Assembly (NCBI RefSeq): GCF_001429505.1
Contig: NZ_LMJW01000018.1
Span: forward strand, 534,111 to 583,880
Origin: Allobosea sp. Root483D1
Lineage (GTDB): Bacteria; Pseudomonadota; Alphaproteobacteria; Rhizobiales; Beijerinckiaceae
Length of the DNA stretch: 49,770 bases
Reading direction: 5' to 3'
Position numbers and translations under genes: made by a program. The notes below the pieces were generated by a model. It saw nothing but the letters and a program-made list of their open reading frames with translations. It ran no database searches and was not told the DNA's origin. Shown here in pieces: positions 36,333 through 43,983 of this stretch (the first letter of the stretch is position 1; the number at the start of each line of letters is the position of its first letter).

Positions 36333-36372
36333 TTGACATTCAGAAATTCATCTCTTAGTTTAATTTTGTCAA
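36333..36372. promoter_or_regulatory. Overlapping divergent sigma-70-like promoters
   Basis: Plus strand: TTGACA (36333-36338), 17 bases, TAGTTT (36356-36361), reading toward the DUF2975 gene. Minus strand: TTGACA (36372-36367), 17 bases, GAATTT, reading toward the lipoprotein gene. The two -35 boxes form the ends of one inverted repeat in an unusually AT-rich patch. The two polymerases would compete for the site, and a repressor such as the nearby HTH protein could cover both. Confidence 0.55.
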
Positions 36373-36389
36373 TCGCGGAGTGAAGTGAA

Positions 36390-36956
36390 ATGACAGCCAT
36401 ACCGAATTCCGCCCAAGGCCGATCCGCCATGGCGAGGTTGCGCCGCGTGAGTACGGTCGCGCGCATCCTGTGCATTGCAGCGGCGGCATTGATGGCATTC
36501 GGCGCCGTTTGGCTCTGGCGCGATCCCGAGCAACTCGCCGCCTATGCCCGCAGCACGATCGGGGTCAGCGCCCCGGTCGGTCCACTCTCGGAGCGCGGCT
36601 ACTGGGCCGCCCTTGCGATTGGCCTCGTACCTGCGAGCCTCTTCATTGCAGCGATGTTGCGGCTTTCAAGCCTGTTTGGCCGGTTCGGCCGCGGCCAGGT
36701 TCTGGAGGAGGAGAATGCGCAGCGGCTGACACGCGTCGGCTGGCTGCTCACGGCGATGGGCGTGGCGACACCGCTGACACGTGCGGTGCAGAGCGTGGCG
36801 CTGACCTTCGACAACCCGTCAGGTCAGAAACAGCTGGCGATCACGCTCGATCCGGGGACGTTCGGCGTGCTGGCGGCCGGGGCGGCGCTGGTCGCCTTCG
36901 GGCTGGTGCTCAAGGAGGCCGTCCGGCTCGCGGACGAGAACCAGAGTTTCGTGTAG
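36390..36956 (+). CDS. DUF2975 membrane protein
   Basis: The 188-residue protein has four predicted transmembrane helices (about 25-45, 68-90, 112-132 and 152-175) and matches the DUF2975 pattern, including FGRGQVLEEENAQRLTRVGW between helices 2 and 3. DUF2975 proteins are usually encoded directly before a small Cro/C1 regulator, exactly as here (10 bp to the HTH gene). The family's function is unknown; a membrane partner of the regulator is the usual suggestion. Translation from 36390 follows a GGAGTGAAGTG leader; the ATG at 36429 is an alternative. Confidence 0.85.
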   Translation: MTAIPNSAQGRSAMARLRRVSTVARILCIAAAALMAFGAVWLWRDPEQLAAYARSTIGVSAPVGPLSERGYWAALAIGLVPASLFIAAMLRLSSLFGRFGRGQVLEEENAQRLTRVGWLLTAMGVATPLTRAVQSVALTFDNPSGQKQLAITLDPGTFGVLAAGAALVAFGLVLKEAVRLADENQSFV

Positions 36957-36966
36957 GAGCTGGGCG

Positions 36967-37212
36967 ATGCCGATCATCGTCGAACTCGATGTCATGCTGG
37001 CGCGCCGCAAGATGCGCTCCAAGGAACTGGCCCAGCGCATCGGGCTGACCGAGCAGCAGGTCTCGCAGCTGAAATCCGGCAAGGTCCGCGGCATGCGCTT
37101 CGACACGCTGACGCGGATTTGTGCCGTGCTCGACTGCCAGCCGGGGGACCTGCTGCGCTATGAGCCGGGCGCCGAGGACCTCACCATCGATCCCGATGCG
37201 GGCGATGCGTAA
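36967..37212 (+). CDS. Small Cro/C1-type HTH regulator (YozG-like)
   Basis: The 81-residue protein is a single helix-turn-helix domain (HTH_26 type). It runs IIVELDVMLARRKMRSKELAQRIGLTEQQVSQLKSGKVRG, followed by RFDTLTRICAVLDCQPGDLLRYE. This matches the regulators paired with DUF2975 proteins. It is probably a dimeric repressor with no effector domain, so the membrane protein may serve as sensor or anchor. GTAGGAGC lies 5-10 bases before the ATG. A likely target is the shared promoter at 36333-36372. It ends 5 bp from the convergent ABA4-like gene. Confidence 0.92.
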   Translation: MPIIVELDVMLARRKMRSKELAQRIGLTEQQVSQLKSGKVRGMRFDTLTRICAVLDCQPGDLLRYEPGAEDLTIDPDAGDA

Positions 37213-37217
37213 CAGGA

Positions 37218-38483
37218 TCAACCGAGTCCGAGCAGCGGGCGCGCCTGCAGCGCCGCGACGAGTGCTGTCGCGGTGAGTGCGGCATAGGCAGCGGAGACCG
37301 CGCCGAGGGTTACAAGTCCGGTTCTGCTCTGCCTTGTCGCCAGCCAGAGCAGCACCCCGATCGCCGGGATGATCTGCAAAGCGTGCAGGCCAAGGAAATG
37401 TGCGATGCGCAGGTCTCCGATCGCGAGCGACCAGCCGAAAACCGGAAGCGTCCGATGATCGACCGGCACGGCGCCGACATAGTGGCCGGTGGGGCTCGAG
37501 CCGAGGAGGGCGCCACTCAGGAGCCCGAAGACGCAGGTCAGGGCGAGGCCGGCGACCAGCGACCAGCGCACGACGTCGGGCATTGGCGAGGCGTCGCGGC
37601 GGGCGAGGCCATAGGCAAGGAAGCCGGGCGCGATCGTGAACATCACCGCGCCGATGCCCATCAGTACGTAGAGCCAGACGCCGAGCGCGCTGTCGTTGTT
37701 GTAGTGCGAGGCTTCGACGCGCGAGGCGCGCCAGGCGATGTAGAGCACTTCGAGGACGATCGGCACGATCACCGGCCAGACCATGTAGCGCCCAAGCCAG
37801 GAGGCGCGGAAACGATCGCTGGCGAGCGGCAGGAACAAGGCCAGCGTCAGCAAATAGAAGGCGATCGAGAGCTCGAATTTCAGCGGTTTGATCCAGGTGT
37901 CGACGCCCTGAAACTGCCTGGCGTCGATCAGCCAGGCGAGGGTGGTCGGCACGGCCAGAGCGAGCACGGCGAAGGCGGCGCCGGTCAGGCGTGGCTCGAG
38001 CTCGAGATCGGGCAGCCAGGCCGGGAGGCGGGCCTGCAGGCGGGCGATCCGATCCTCGCGTGCCAGGCGGAAGCAAGCCTCCAGCAAGAGATAGGCGACG
38101 AAGCCGACCGGTCCGAACAGGAAGGTCATCGGCAGCACGGGCAGCATCAGCCAGTGCGGGATCGCCTCCGCTTGCGAGCGCCGCAGGATCCAGTTGCCGA
38201 GGAAGAGATCGAAGGCGAGATAATGGACCCAACCGGCGAGCAGCAACGGCTTCGAGGCGAACAGGGCCGCAACCGAATCGAGCGAGGAGAAGCCACCCTT
38301 TGCGTCATGCCAATGGACGGCGATCAGCACCGCGTAACCGAGCGAGAGCAAAGCGGGGATGATCCAGCCGGCGAGGGCGGCGGAAATACCGCGCCAGCGC
38401 GGCAACAGGATCAGTGCGAGCCAGCCGAGCATGGCCAGCTGGCCGGCGCGGGCGAAGGCATCGTCCAAGCTGAGAGGCATCAT
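37218..38483 (-). CDS. ABA4-like domain membrane protein with extra C-terminal membrane domain
   Basis: The 421-residue integral membrane protein has about eleven helices. Residues about 10-135 match the ABA4-like (DUF4281) domain: FASKPLLLAGWVHYLAFDLFLGNWI and PHWLMLPVLPMTFLFGPVGFVAYLLL. The plant member is needed for neoxanthin formation; bacterial roles are unknown. Residues about 165-421 are a second membrane domain with conserved-looking WIKPLKFELSIAFYLLTLALFL and repeated His in IAHFLGLHALQ, which I do not recognise. It is divergent from a TetR gene, with two operator-like sites in between, so it is probably the main target of that regulator. Confidence 0.75.
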   Translation of the reverse strand: MMPLSLDDAFARAGQLAMLGWLALILLPRWRGISAALAGWIIPALLSLGYAVLIAVHWHDAKGGFSSLDSVAALFASKPLLLAGWVHYLAFDLFLGNWILRRSQAEAIPHWLMLPVLPMTFLFGPVGFVAYLLLEACFRLAREDRIARLQARLPAWLPDLELEPRLTGAAFAVLALAVPTTLAWLIDARQFQGVDTWIKPLKFELSIAFYLLTLALFLPLASDRFRASWLGRYMVWPVIVPIVLEVLYIAWRASRVEASHYNNDSALGVWLYVLMGIGAVMFTIAPGFLAYGLARRDASPMPDVVRWSLVAGLALTCVFGLLSGALLGSSPTGHYVGAVPVDHRTLPVFGWSLAIGDLRIAHFLGLHALQIIPAIGVLLWLATRQSRTGLVTLGAVSAAYAALTATALVAALQARPLLGLG

Positions 38484-38493
38484 GCACTCCTAT

Positions 38494-38508
38494 CTTGACA
38501 CTGTTCAG
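38494..38508. promoter_or_regulatory. TetR operator-like site 1
   Basis: CTTGAC-act-GTTCAG, preceded by TAT and followed by TT, is an imperfect 6-3-6 inverted repeat 11 bp upstream of the ABA4-like gene's start. It closely matches site 2 at 38534, 40 bp away, about four helical turns. Confidence 0.5.
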
Positions 38509-38533
38509 TTGCGATGCCGTCCTATTGCGTTAT

Positions 38534-38548
38534 CTTGACGGCGTCAAG
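38534..38548. promoter_or_regulatory. TetR operator-like site 2
   Basis: CTTGAC-ggc-GTCAAG is a perfect 6-3-6 palindrome, also preceded by TAT and followed by TT. With site 1 it gives the shared pattern TATCTTGAC-N3-GT(T/C)(A/C)AGTT. It lies 34 bp before the TetR gene, in the divergent promoter region. Confidence 0.6.
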
Positions 38549-38581
38549 TTCGATTTTGACGAGCGTAGGCAGGGCGTTGCG

Positions 38582-39289
38582 ATGACGGCGGGCGGCGTGA
38601 TCAAGCGGGGCGGGTATCATCATGGCGATCTGCGCCAGGCGATGATCGATGCGGCCGAGGCGGTGCTGGCCGAGAAGGGCGTCGGCGGCTTCACCCTGCG
38701 CGAATGCGCCCGCCGGGCCGGTGTCTCGCCGGCGGCTCCGGCGCATCATTTCGGCAATCTCGTTGGGCTGCTGACTGCGATCGCGACGCTCGGCTTCGAT
38801 CAGCTGTCGGACGCAATGGAGGCCGCAGTCGCCGAGGCGGTCGCGACCGGCAAGGATCGGCTGGCGGCGATTTGCGAGGGCTATCTCGAGGTCGCGCTGA
38901 CGCGGCCCGGCCGCTTCCGCGTCGTCTTCGGGCGACTCGGCCTGAAGAGCGGCGATGCGGAACTGCGGGCGGCAGGCGTGCGGGCCTTCGGCATCCTGGT
39001 CCGGGAGACCAAGCTGGCGCTCGGACGGCAGGTCGATGTCGATGTGTTGACGCGGCTGCCGTCGAGCTATGGCGACGACACGGACCTCGCCGAAATCCTG
39101 TTCGTCTGGTCGATCACCCACGGCTTCTCGACCATGCTGATCGACGGCCAGCTCGCCCCGCTGGAGATGCAGCCGGGTGGGCGCGAGCGCTTGATCGCGC
39201 TGTATTCGGGTCGCCTGATGGAGATGCTGCTCGCTGCCGTGCGCGCTTCCACGGCCATGCCACTCGCAAATCCCGTCAGCCATGGTTAG
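38582..39289 (+). CDS. TetR family transcriptional regulator
   Basis: The 235-residue protein has the N-terminal TetR HTH (GYHHGDLRQAMIDAAEAVLAEKGVGGFTLRECARRAGVSPAAPAHHFGNLVGLL) and a C-terminal TetR_C_33/WHG-like ligand domain (about 85-215). The HTH third-helix stretch SPAAPAHHFGN is the DNA-contact region. The ATG at 38582 was chosen; the frame from 38495 would run through the operator palindromes. It is divergent from the ABA4-like membrane protein gene, and the two operator-like sites between them suggest repression of both. The stop codon directly abuts the start of the sixA-like gene, so it leads a possible operon. Confidence 0.93.
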   Translation: MTAGGVIKRGGYHHGDLRQAMIDAAEAVLAEKGVGGFTLRECARRAGVSPAAPAHHFGNLVGLLTAIATLGFDQLSDAMEAAVAEAVATGKDRLAAICEGYLEVALTRPGRFRVVFGRLGLKSGDAELRAAGVRAFGILVRETKLALGRQVDVDVLTRLPSSYGDDTDLAEILFVWSITHGFSTMLIDGQLAPLEMQPGGRERLIALYSGRLMEMLLAAVRASTAMPLANPVSHG

Positions 39290-39826
39290 ATGGCGGCCAT
39301 GCGCCGCCTGATACTCCTGCGCCACGCCAAATCGGCCTGGCCCGCCAACACCGCCGACCGCGACCGCCCGCTCGCCACGCGCGGGCATGAGGCCGCCCCG
39401 GTCATGGGTCGCTATCTCGCCGAGGAGCTGCTGCTGCCGGATCTCGTCCTGATCTCGCCGGCGAAGCGCACGGCCGAGACCTGGGAGCTGGTCAAGCCGA
39501 TGCTGCCGGAAAAGCCGCCGACGCATTTTGAGCCACGCATCTACGAGGCCAGGCCGGAACGGCTGCTCAACGTCGTCCAGGAGACCGAGCCCGAAGTCCG
39601 CACGCTGCTGATGATCGGCCATAATCCCGGCTTCGAGGAGCTCGCCGCCAAGCTCGTCGGCCATGGGGACCGCTATGCCGCAGCGCGGATGGCGCAGAAA
39701 TATCCGACCTGCGGGCTCGCCGTGATCGATTTCTCCATCGAGGACTGGCGCGATCTCGCACCGCGCAGCGGTCGCCTCGATCGCTTCGTCACGCCGGCTT
39801 CGCTCGGCGAAGGCCCCGACGAATGA
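39290..39826 (+). CDS. SixA-like histidine phosphatase
   Basis: The 178-residue protein of the phosphoglycerate-mutase-like superfamily has the catalytic LLRHAKSAW (RHAKS, residues 10-14) and the second His in LLMIGHNPGFEEL near 107. Length and lack of a signal peptide fit SixA, a phosphohistidine phosphatase that acts on phosphotransfer proteins. The start may be 39290 or the ATG at 39299, which gives the more typical MRRLILLRHAKSAW. It begins immediately after the TetR gene and is followed at 13 bp by ycjX. Confidence 0.9.
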   Translation: MAAMRRLILLRHAKSAWPANTADRDRPLATRGHEAAPVMGRYLAEELLLPDLVLISPAKRTAETWELVKPMLPEKPPTHFEPRIYEARPERLLNVVQETEPEVRTLLMIGHNPGFEELAAKLVGHGDRYAAARMAQKYPTCGLAVIDFSIEDWRDLAPRSGRLDRFVTPASLGEGPDE

Positions 39827-39839
39827 TGCGGACGGCCTG

Positions 39840-41288
39840 ATGGCGTCCGGCTCCTATCTCGACGAGGCGCGCAACGCCGCGCTTGCCTTCGGCGACAGCC
39901 TGCTCGGACTGGCGCGGCCGCGCCTGCGCATCGGCGTCACCGGCCTGTCGCGCTCGGGCAAGACGGTGTTCACCACCGCACTGATCCAGAACCTGGTCGA
40001 GGGCGCCAAGCTGCCGGTGCTGAAAGCCTCGGCCGAAGGCCGGATCGCGCGGGTCAGGCTGGTGCCGCAGCCCGACCCAGACATTCCGCGCTTTCCCTAT
40101 GAAGCGCATCGCGCCGCGCTCTCAGGTCCGGATCGGCGCTGGCCGGAATCGACGCGCCGCATCTCGGAACTCAGGATCGAGATCGATTACGAGCGCGCCG
40201 AGGGCTGGTTCAAGGGCCCGGCGACGCTGACCCTCGACATCGTCGACTATCCCGGCGAGTGGCTGCTCGATCTTGCCCTGATCGGACAGGATTATGCTGA
40301 TTGGTCGGCGCAGGCGGTCGCGGATGCGCGCAAGGCGCACCGGCTCGCCATCGCCGCGCCCTGGCTCGACGATCTCGAGCAACGCGATCCCGCCGGCCCG
40401 GCTGACGAATTGGCGGCCGAGGCTGCCAGCGATGTCTTCAAGGCCTATCTCGCTGCCTTGCGTGCCGATCCGGAGGCGGTGGCGGTGACGCCGCCCGGTC
40501 GCTTCCTGATGCCGGGCGATCTCGAAGGCTCGCCAGCCTTGACCTTCGCGCCGCTCGATCTGCCGCCGGGCGCGCAGCCGCAGGCCGGCACGCTCGCCGG
40601 GCTGATGGCGGAACGTTTCGAGGCCTACAAGCGGGTCGTGGTCAGGCCGTTCTTCCGCGAGCATTTCGCCAGGATCGACCGGCAGATCGTGCTGGTCGAC
40701 GCGCTGGCGGCGCTCGATGCCGGCCCCGCTGCGCTCGCCGACCTCGAAACCGCGCTCGGCCAGGCGCTGTCGGCCTTCGCCGTCGGGCGCAACAGCCTGC
40801 TGTCCAGCCTGTTCGCGCCGCGGATCGAGAAGGTGCTGTTCGCCGCGACCAAGGCCGACCATCTCCACCATACCAGCCATGACCGCCTCGCCGGGGTGAT
40901 GTCGCATCTGGTCGCGCGTGCCTCGGCGCGGGCGCAAGGGGCGGGCGCCAAGGTCGAGGCGATGGCCTTTGCCGCGATCCGGGCCACGCGCGAGGTCCGC
41001 ATCCGCGAGGGCCGCGAGGAGCTGCCGGCGATCGCCGGCGTGCCCGAAGCGGGCGAGGTCGTCGATGGCGAGGTCTTCGATGGCCAGGCCGAGGCTGCGA
41101 TCTTCCCTGGCGATCTGCCGGAGCGGCCCGAGGCGATCTTCGATCCGGATGCGCCGCGCTGGCATGTAAGGGCGCCGCGCTTCCGGCCACCTCTGGTCAA
41201 GCCGGACGCCGGTGGGCGTCTTGTGCCGCCGCCGCAGATCCGCCTCGACCGGGCGCTTGAATTCCTGATTGGGGATCGGCTGGCGTGA
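39840..41288 (+). CDS. ycjX: YcjX family P-loop protein
   Basis: The 482-residue cytosolic protein of the DUF463/YcjX family has the P-loop GVTGLSRSGKTVF near residues 32-44, then LDIVDYPGEWLLDL near 130 (a DxxG-like switch) and a TKAD guanine-specificity motif (FAATKADHLHH near 335). This suggests a GTPase. The family is stress-associated and almost always encoded with YcjF, as here (13 bp). No ribosome site is obvious before the ATG at 39840, so it may be coupled to sixA translation. Confidence 0.92.
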   Translation: MASGSYLDEARNAALAFGDSLLGLARPRLRIGVTGLSRSGKTVFTTALIQNLVEGAKLPVLKASAEGRIARVRLVPQPDPDIPRFPYEAHRAALSGPDRRWPESTRRISELRIEIDYERAEGWFKGPATLTLDIVDYPGEWLLDLALIGQDYADWSAQAVADARKAHRLAIAAPWLDDLEQRDPAGPADELAAEAASDVFKAYLAALRADPEAVAVTPPGRFLMPGDLEGSPALTFAPLDLPPGAQPQAGTLAGLMAERFEAYKRVVVRPFFREHFARIDRQIVLVDALAALDAGPAALADLETALGQALSAFAVGRNSLLSSLFAPRIEKVLFAATKADHLHHTSHDRLAGVMSHLVARASARAQGAGAKVEAMAFAAIRATREVRIREGREELPAIAGVPEAGEVVDGEVFDGQAEAAIFPGDLPERPEAIFDPDAPRWHVRAPRFRPPLVKPDAGGRLVPPPQIRLDRALEFLIGDRLA

Positions 41289-41301
41289 GGGAGGGGCGAG
41301 C

Positions 41302-42303
41302 ATGAGCAAGGCACCGCGCGCCATCCGCCTCGATCCGCAGGAGGGAGCTTCCGAGGACGCCGTCTTCGGCGGCCGCAGCGATGTCGCTGTTGTGCCTGAG
41401 GTCGAGCCAATCGAGCCTGAAGCCGTAGCGGCTCCGCAGCCGACCCGCCGTCGCTTCAGCTGGGGCAGCCTGTTCGTCGCGGCGCTGTCGGGGCTGTTGG
41501 CCTTGTCCGTCACGGTCTGGGCGGAGCAGACGATCAGGTGGCTGCTGGCCCTCAATCCGGCTGTCGGTATCGCGGCGCTGGTCTGCGCGGCCGTTGCGGC
41601 GCTGGCGCTGCTGGTCATCTTGCTGCGGGTGCTGCGCGATATCCTGCGCGAGCGGCGGGTCGAGGCACTGCGCGAGCGCGCGGTCGTGGCGCTTGCCGAG
41701 GGCGATCTCGCCAAGGCGCGCGCTGTCGCGGTCGATCTCGACAAGCTCTATGCGGGCCGGCCCGAGACCGCAAAGGGCAGGGCGGAACTCTCAGCCCATA
41801 CGCCACAACTGCTCGCTGCGCGCGACCTGCTCACCGTCGCCGAGCGCAGCCTGCTCGCACCGCTCGATGCGCTCGCGCAGGCGCAGGTGGCGCAAGCGGC
41901 AAGGCGGGTTTCGCTGGTGACGGCGGTGAGCCCGCGTGCGTTGGTCGACGTGGTTTTCGTGCTCGTCGCCTGTGCCCGGCTGCTGCGGGCGATCGCCACG
42001 ATCTATGCCGGCCGTCCGGGCGCTCTTGGCCTGTTTCGGCTGGCGCGGCAGGTGCTCGGCCATCTCGTCGTTACCGGCGGCATCGCGGCGGGCGACGCCG
42101 TCATCCAGCAGGTGCTCGGCCAAGGACTGGCGGCGCGGCTTTCGGCGAAGCTCGGCGAGGGTGTGCTCAACGGGCTGCTCACCGCCCGGATCGGGCTTGC
42201 CGCCATCGCGGTCTGCCGGCCGCTGCCCTTCGTCGAAGAGAAGCCGCCGGGCCTGTCGGATGTCGCCGGCGACCTTTCCGGCTGGGGCGGCAAGGACGCC
42301 TGA
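41302..42303 (+). CDS. ycjF: YcjF family membrane protein (TIGR01620/DUF697)
   Basis: The 333-residue protein has two N-terminal transmembrane helices (about 52-75 and 88-110) after a disordered acidic head. A DUF697 region follows, with further hydrophobic segments (about 200-245 and 268-290). It matches YcjF, the regular partner of YcjX. The ATG at 41302 follows GGGAGGGGCGAG; the frame from 41269 overlaps ycjX without a ribosome site. It is the last gene of the TetR-sixA-ycjX-ycjF run. The E. coli pair is induced by heat and phage-shock stress; the biochemical role is not established. Confidence 0.92.
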   Translation: MSKAPRAIRLDPQEGASEDAVFGGRSDVAVVPEVEPIEPEAVAAPQPTRRRFSWGSLFVAALSGLLALSVTVWAEQTIRWLLALNPAVGIAALVCAAVAALALLVILLRVLRDILRERRVEALRERAVVALAEGDLAKARAVAVDLDKLYAGRPETAKGRAELSAHTPQLLAARDLLTVAERSLLAPLDALAQAQVAQAARRVSLVTAVSPRALVDVVFVLVACARLLRAIATIYAGRPGALGLFRLARQVLGHLVVTGGIAAGDAVIQQVLGQGLAARLSAKLGEGVLNGLLTARIGLAAIAVCRPLPFVEEKPPGLSDVAGDLSGWGGKDA

Positions 42304-42405
42304 GCCCGGCAGAAATTGCCGGCAGTGGACGAATCTGCCCGGTCGGAATCGTCGCGAAACCTTTCGAAAACCATCCAAGCTGTTGAAATAGCTCAGATGC
42401 GGCCA

Positions 42406-42421
42406 TGGCACAGGCCGTGCA
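42406..42421 (+). promoter_or_regulatory. Possible sigma-54 promoter of flgE
   Basis: TGGCAC-N5-GTGCA lies 70 bp before flgE, against a consensus of TGGCAC-N5-TTGCA. The GG and GC dinucleotides have the required 10-base separation, and only one core base differs. Hook genes use sigma-54 in Caulobacter, so the placement makes sense. Not all Rhizobiales do this. Confidence 0.45.
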
Positions 42422-42491
42422 AACTCACCCTCGGTTCGACATGCCGCCCATGGGGGGCGCTGTCCAGGTCTGGTGACCAGGTGAGGTTGCG

Positions 42492-43904
42492 ATGGGTGTT
42501 TTCAGTGCGCTGACGACGGCGGTGACGGGCATGCAGGCCCAGTCCTACGCCCTCGAAAATATCTCCGGCAACATCGCGAACTCGCGTACCGCCGGCTTCA
42601 AGCGGGTCGATACCAGCTTCTCGGACCTGGTGCCGGATTCAGCGCTGAACCGGCAGATCGCCGGCTCGGTCGCTTCCTATAGCCGCGCCACCAACACGAT
42701 CCAGGGCGACCTCAACGCGACGCGCATCGACACCAATGCGGCGATCAACGGAGACGGCTTCTTCGTGGTCGACCAGCGCCAGAGCGGCGTCGGTGCTTCG
42801 ACCCAATTCGCCAACAGCAATCTCTATACCCGCCGCGGCGATTTCGACTTCGACGCCGACGGCTACCTCGTCAACGGCGCCGGCTACTATCTCAAGGGTC
42901 AGAAGATCGACCCCGTCACCGGCCAGATTATCGGCAGCCAGCCCGATGTGCTGCGCATCACCAAGGACCAGTTCCCGGCCAAGGCGACGACCCAGATCGA
43001 ATACAGCGCCAATATCCCGGCCTATCCGAAGACCAACAGCGCCGTTTCGACGACACCCGGCTCCGAGTTGCTGAATGCGGGCACGGGCTTCGGCACGAAC
43101 CCTGGCGTCACGCCGGGCGGTACCGGCACCGTCGTCGGCAGCGACCTCACTCTCTTCCTCAACCGCTCGATCCCCGGCGGTTCGGTCACGGTCTACGACA
43201 CCCTCGGCAAGGCAACCAGCGTCGAACTGCGCTGGGCCAAGATCTCCAATGCCACGACCACTCCGGCGCCGGGGACACCCGACACCTGGAACCTGTTCAT
43301 CGCCGAGAATACCGGCGCGACCGGCGCGGCCGTCGCCTACCGCAATGTCAACACCAATGTCACCTTCGATTCGACCGGCAAGATGACGTTGCCGGCCAAT
43401 GGCAACATCACGATCCCGCCCATGACGATCGGCGGAAACGCGATTTCTCCCGCCACTGCCCCGATCAGCATTGTCACCAACGGCACCAGCCTGACCCAGA
43501 ACGGTGACACCAGCGGCCAGATCGACGCCCGCAGCATCCGCCAGAACGGCTACACGGCCGGCACGCTCGACCGGGTCTCGATCTCGAACGAGGGCCAGGT
43601 GATCGGCACCTTCAGCAACGGCCAGGTCGTGGCGCTGGCGCAGATCGCAGTCGCCCGCTTCAACGCCGGCAATGCGCTGAAGCGGCTCGATGGCGGCGCC
43701 TTCGAGGAGACGATCGAGTCGGGCGCTCCGATCGTCGGCCTCGGTACCGCGGCGCTGATCGGCGGCAATGTCGAGCAGTCGAACACCGACATCGCCGACG
43801 AGTTCTCGAAGATGATCGTCACCCAGCAGGCCTATTCGGCCAACACCAAGGTGATCTCCACGGCGCAGGAGATGCTGCGCGACGTCTTCAACATCATCCG
43901 CTGA
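42492..43904 (+). CDS. flgE: Flagellar hook protein FlgE
   Basis: The 470-residue protein has the axial-protein N-terminus MGVFSALTTAVTGMQAQSYALENISGNIANSRTAGFKR (D0 domain). The DGFFVV segment near 85 and the matching C-terminal D0 helix (FSKMIVTQQAYSANTKVISTAQEMLRDVFNII) are both present. It polymerises into the hook outside the cell after export by the flagellar type III system, without a cleaved signal. GGTGAGG precedes the ATG. It is the first gene of flgE-flgK-flgL. The middle (about 140-330) is Thr/Ser/Gly-rich and surface-exposed, as is usual. Confidence 0.96.
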   Translation: MGVFSALTTAVTGMQAQSYALENISGNIANSRTAGFKRVDTSFSDLVPDSALNRQIAGSVASYSRATNTIQGDLNATRIDTNAAINGDGFFVVDQRQSGVGASTQFANSNLYTRRGDFDFDADGYLVNGAGYYLKGQKIDPVTGQIIGSQPDVLRITKDQFPAKATTQIEYSANIPAYPKTNSAVSTTPGSELLNAGTGFGTNPGVTPGGTGTVVGSDLTLFLNRSIPGGSVTVYDTLGKATSVELRWAKISNATTTPAPGTPDTWNLFIAENTGATGAAVAYRNVNTNVTFDSTGKMTLPANGNITIPPMTIGGNAISPATAPISIVTNGTSLTQNGDTSGQIDARSIRQNGYTAGTLDRVSISNEGQVIGTFSNGQVVALAQIAVARFNAGNALKRLDGGAFEETIESGAPIVGLGTAALIGGNVEQSNTDIADEFSKMIVTQQAYSANTKVISTAQEMLRDVFNIIR

Positions 43905-43930
43905 TCGGCTGAACGCAGCCTGGCCCTGAA

Positions 43931-43949
43931 GGCCCAGTAGGGCTGGGCC
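43931..43949. other. Hairpin in the flgE-flgK spacer
   Basis: GGCCCAG, TAGGG, CTGGGCC is a perfect 7-5-7 stem-loop 27 bp after the flgE stop, with no T-run after it. It could stabilise the flgE message or attenuate read-through into flgK, matching the higher need for hook subunits. Confidence 0.45.
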
Positions 43950-43983
43950 AAAGAGTACGAGCCAAAGACGACAGGAGTTGACG

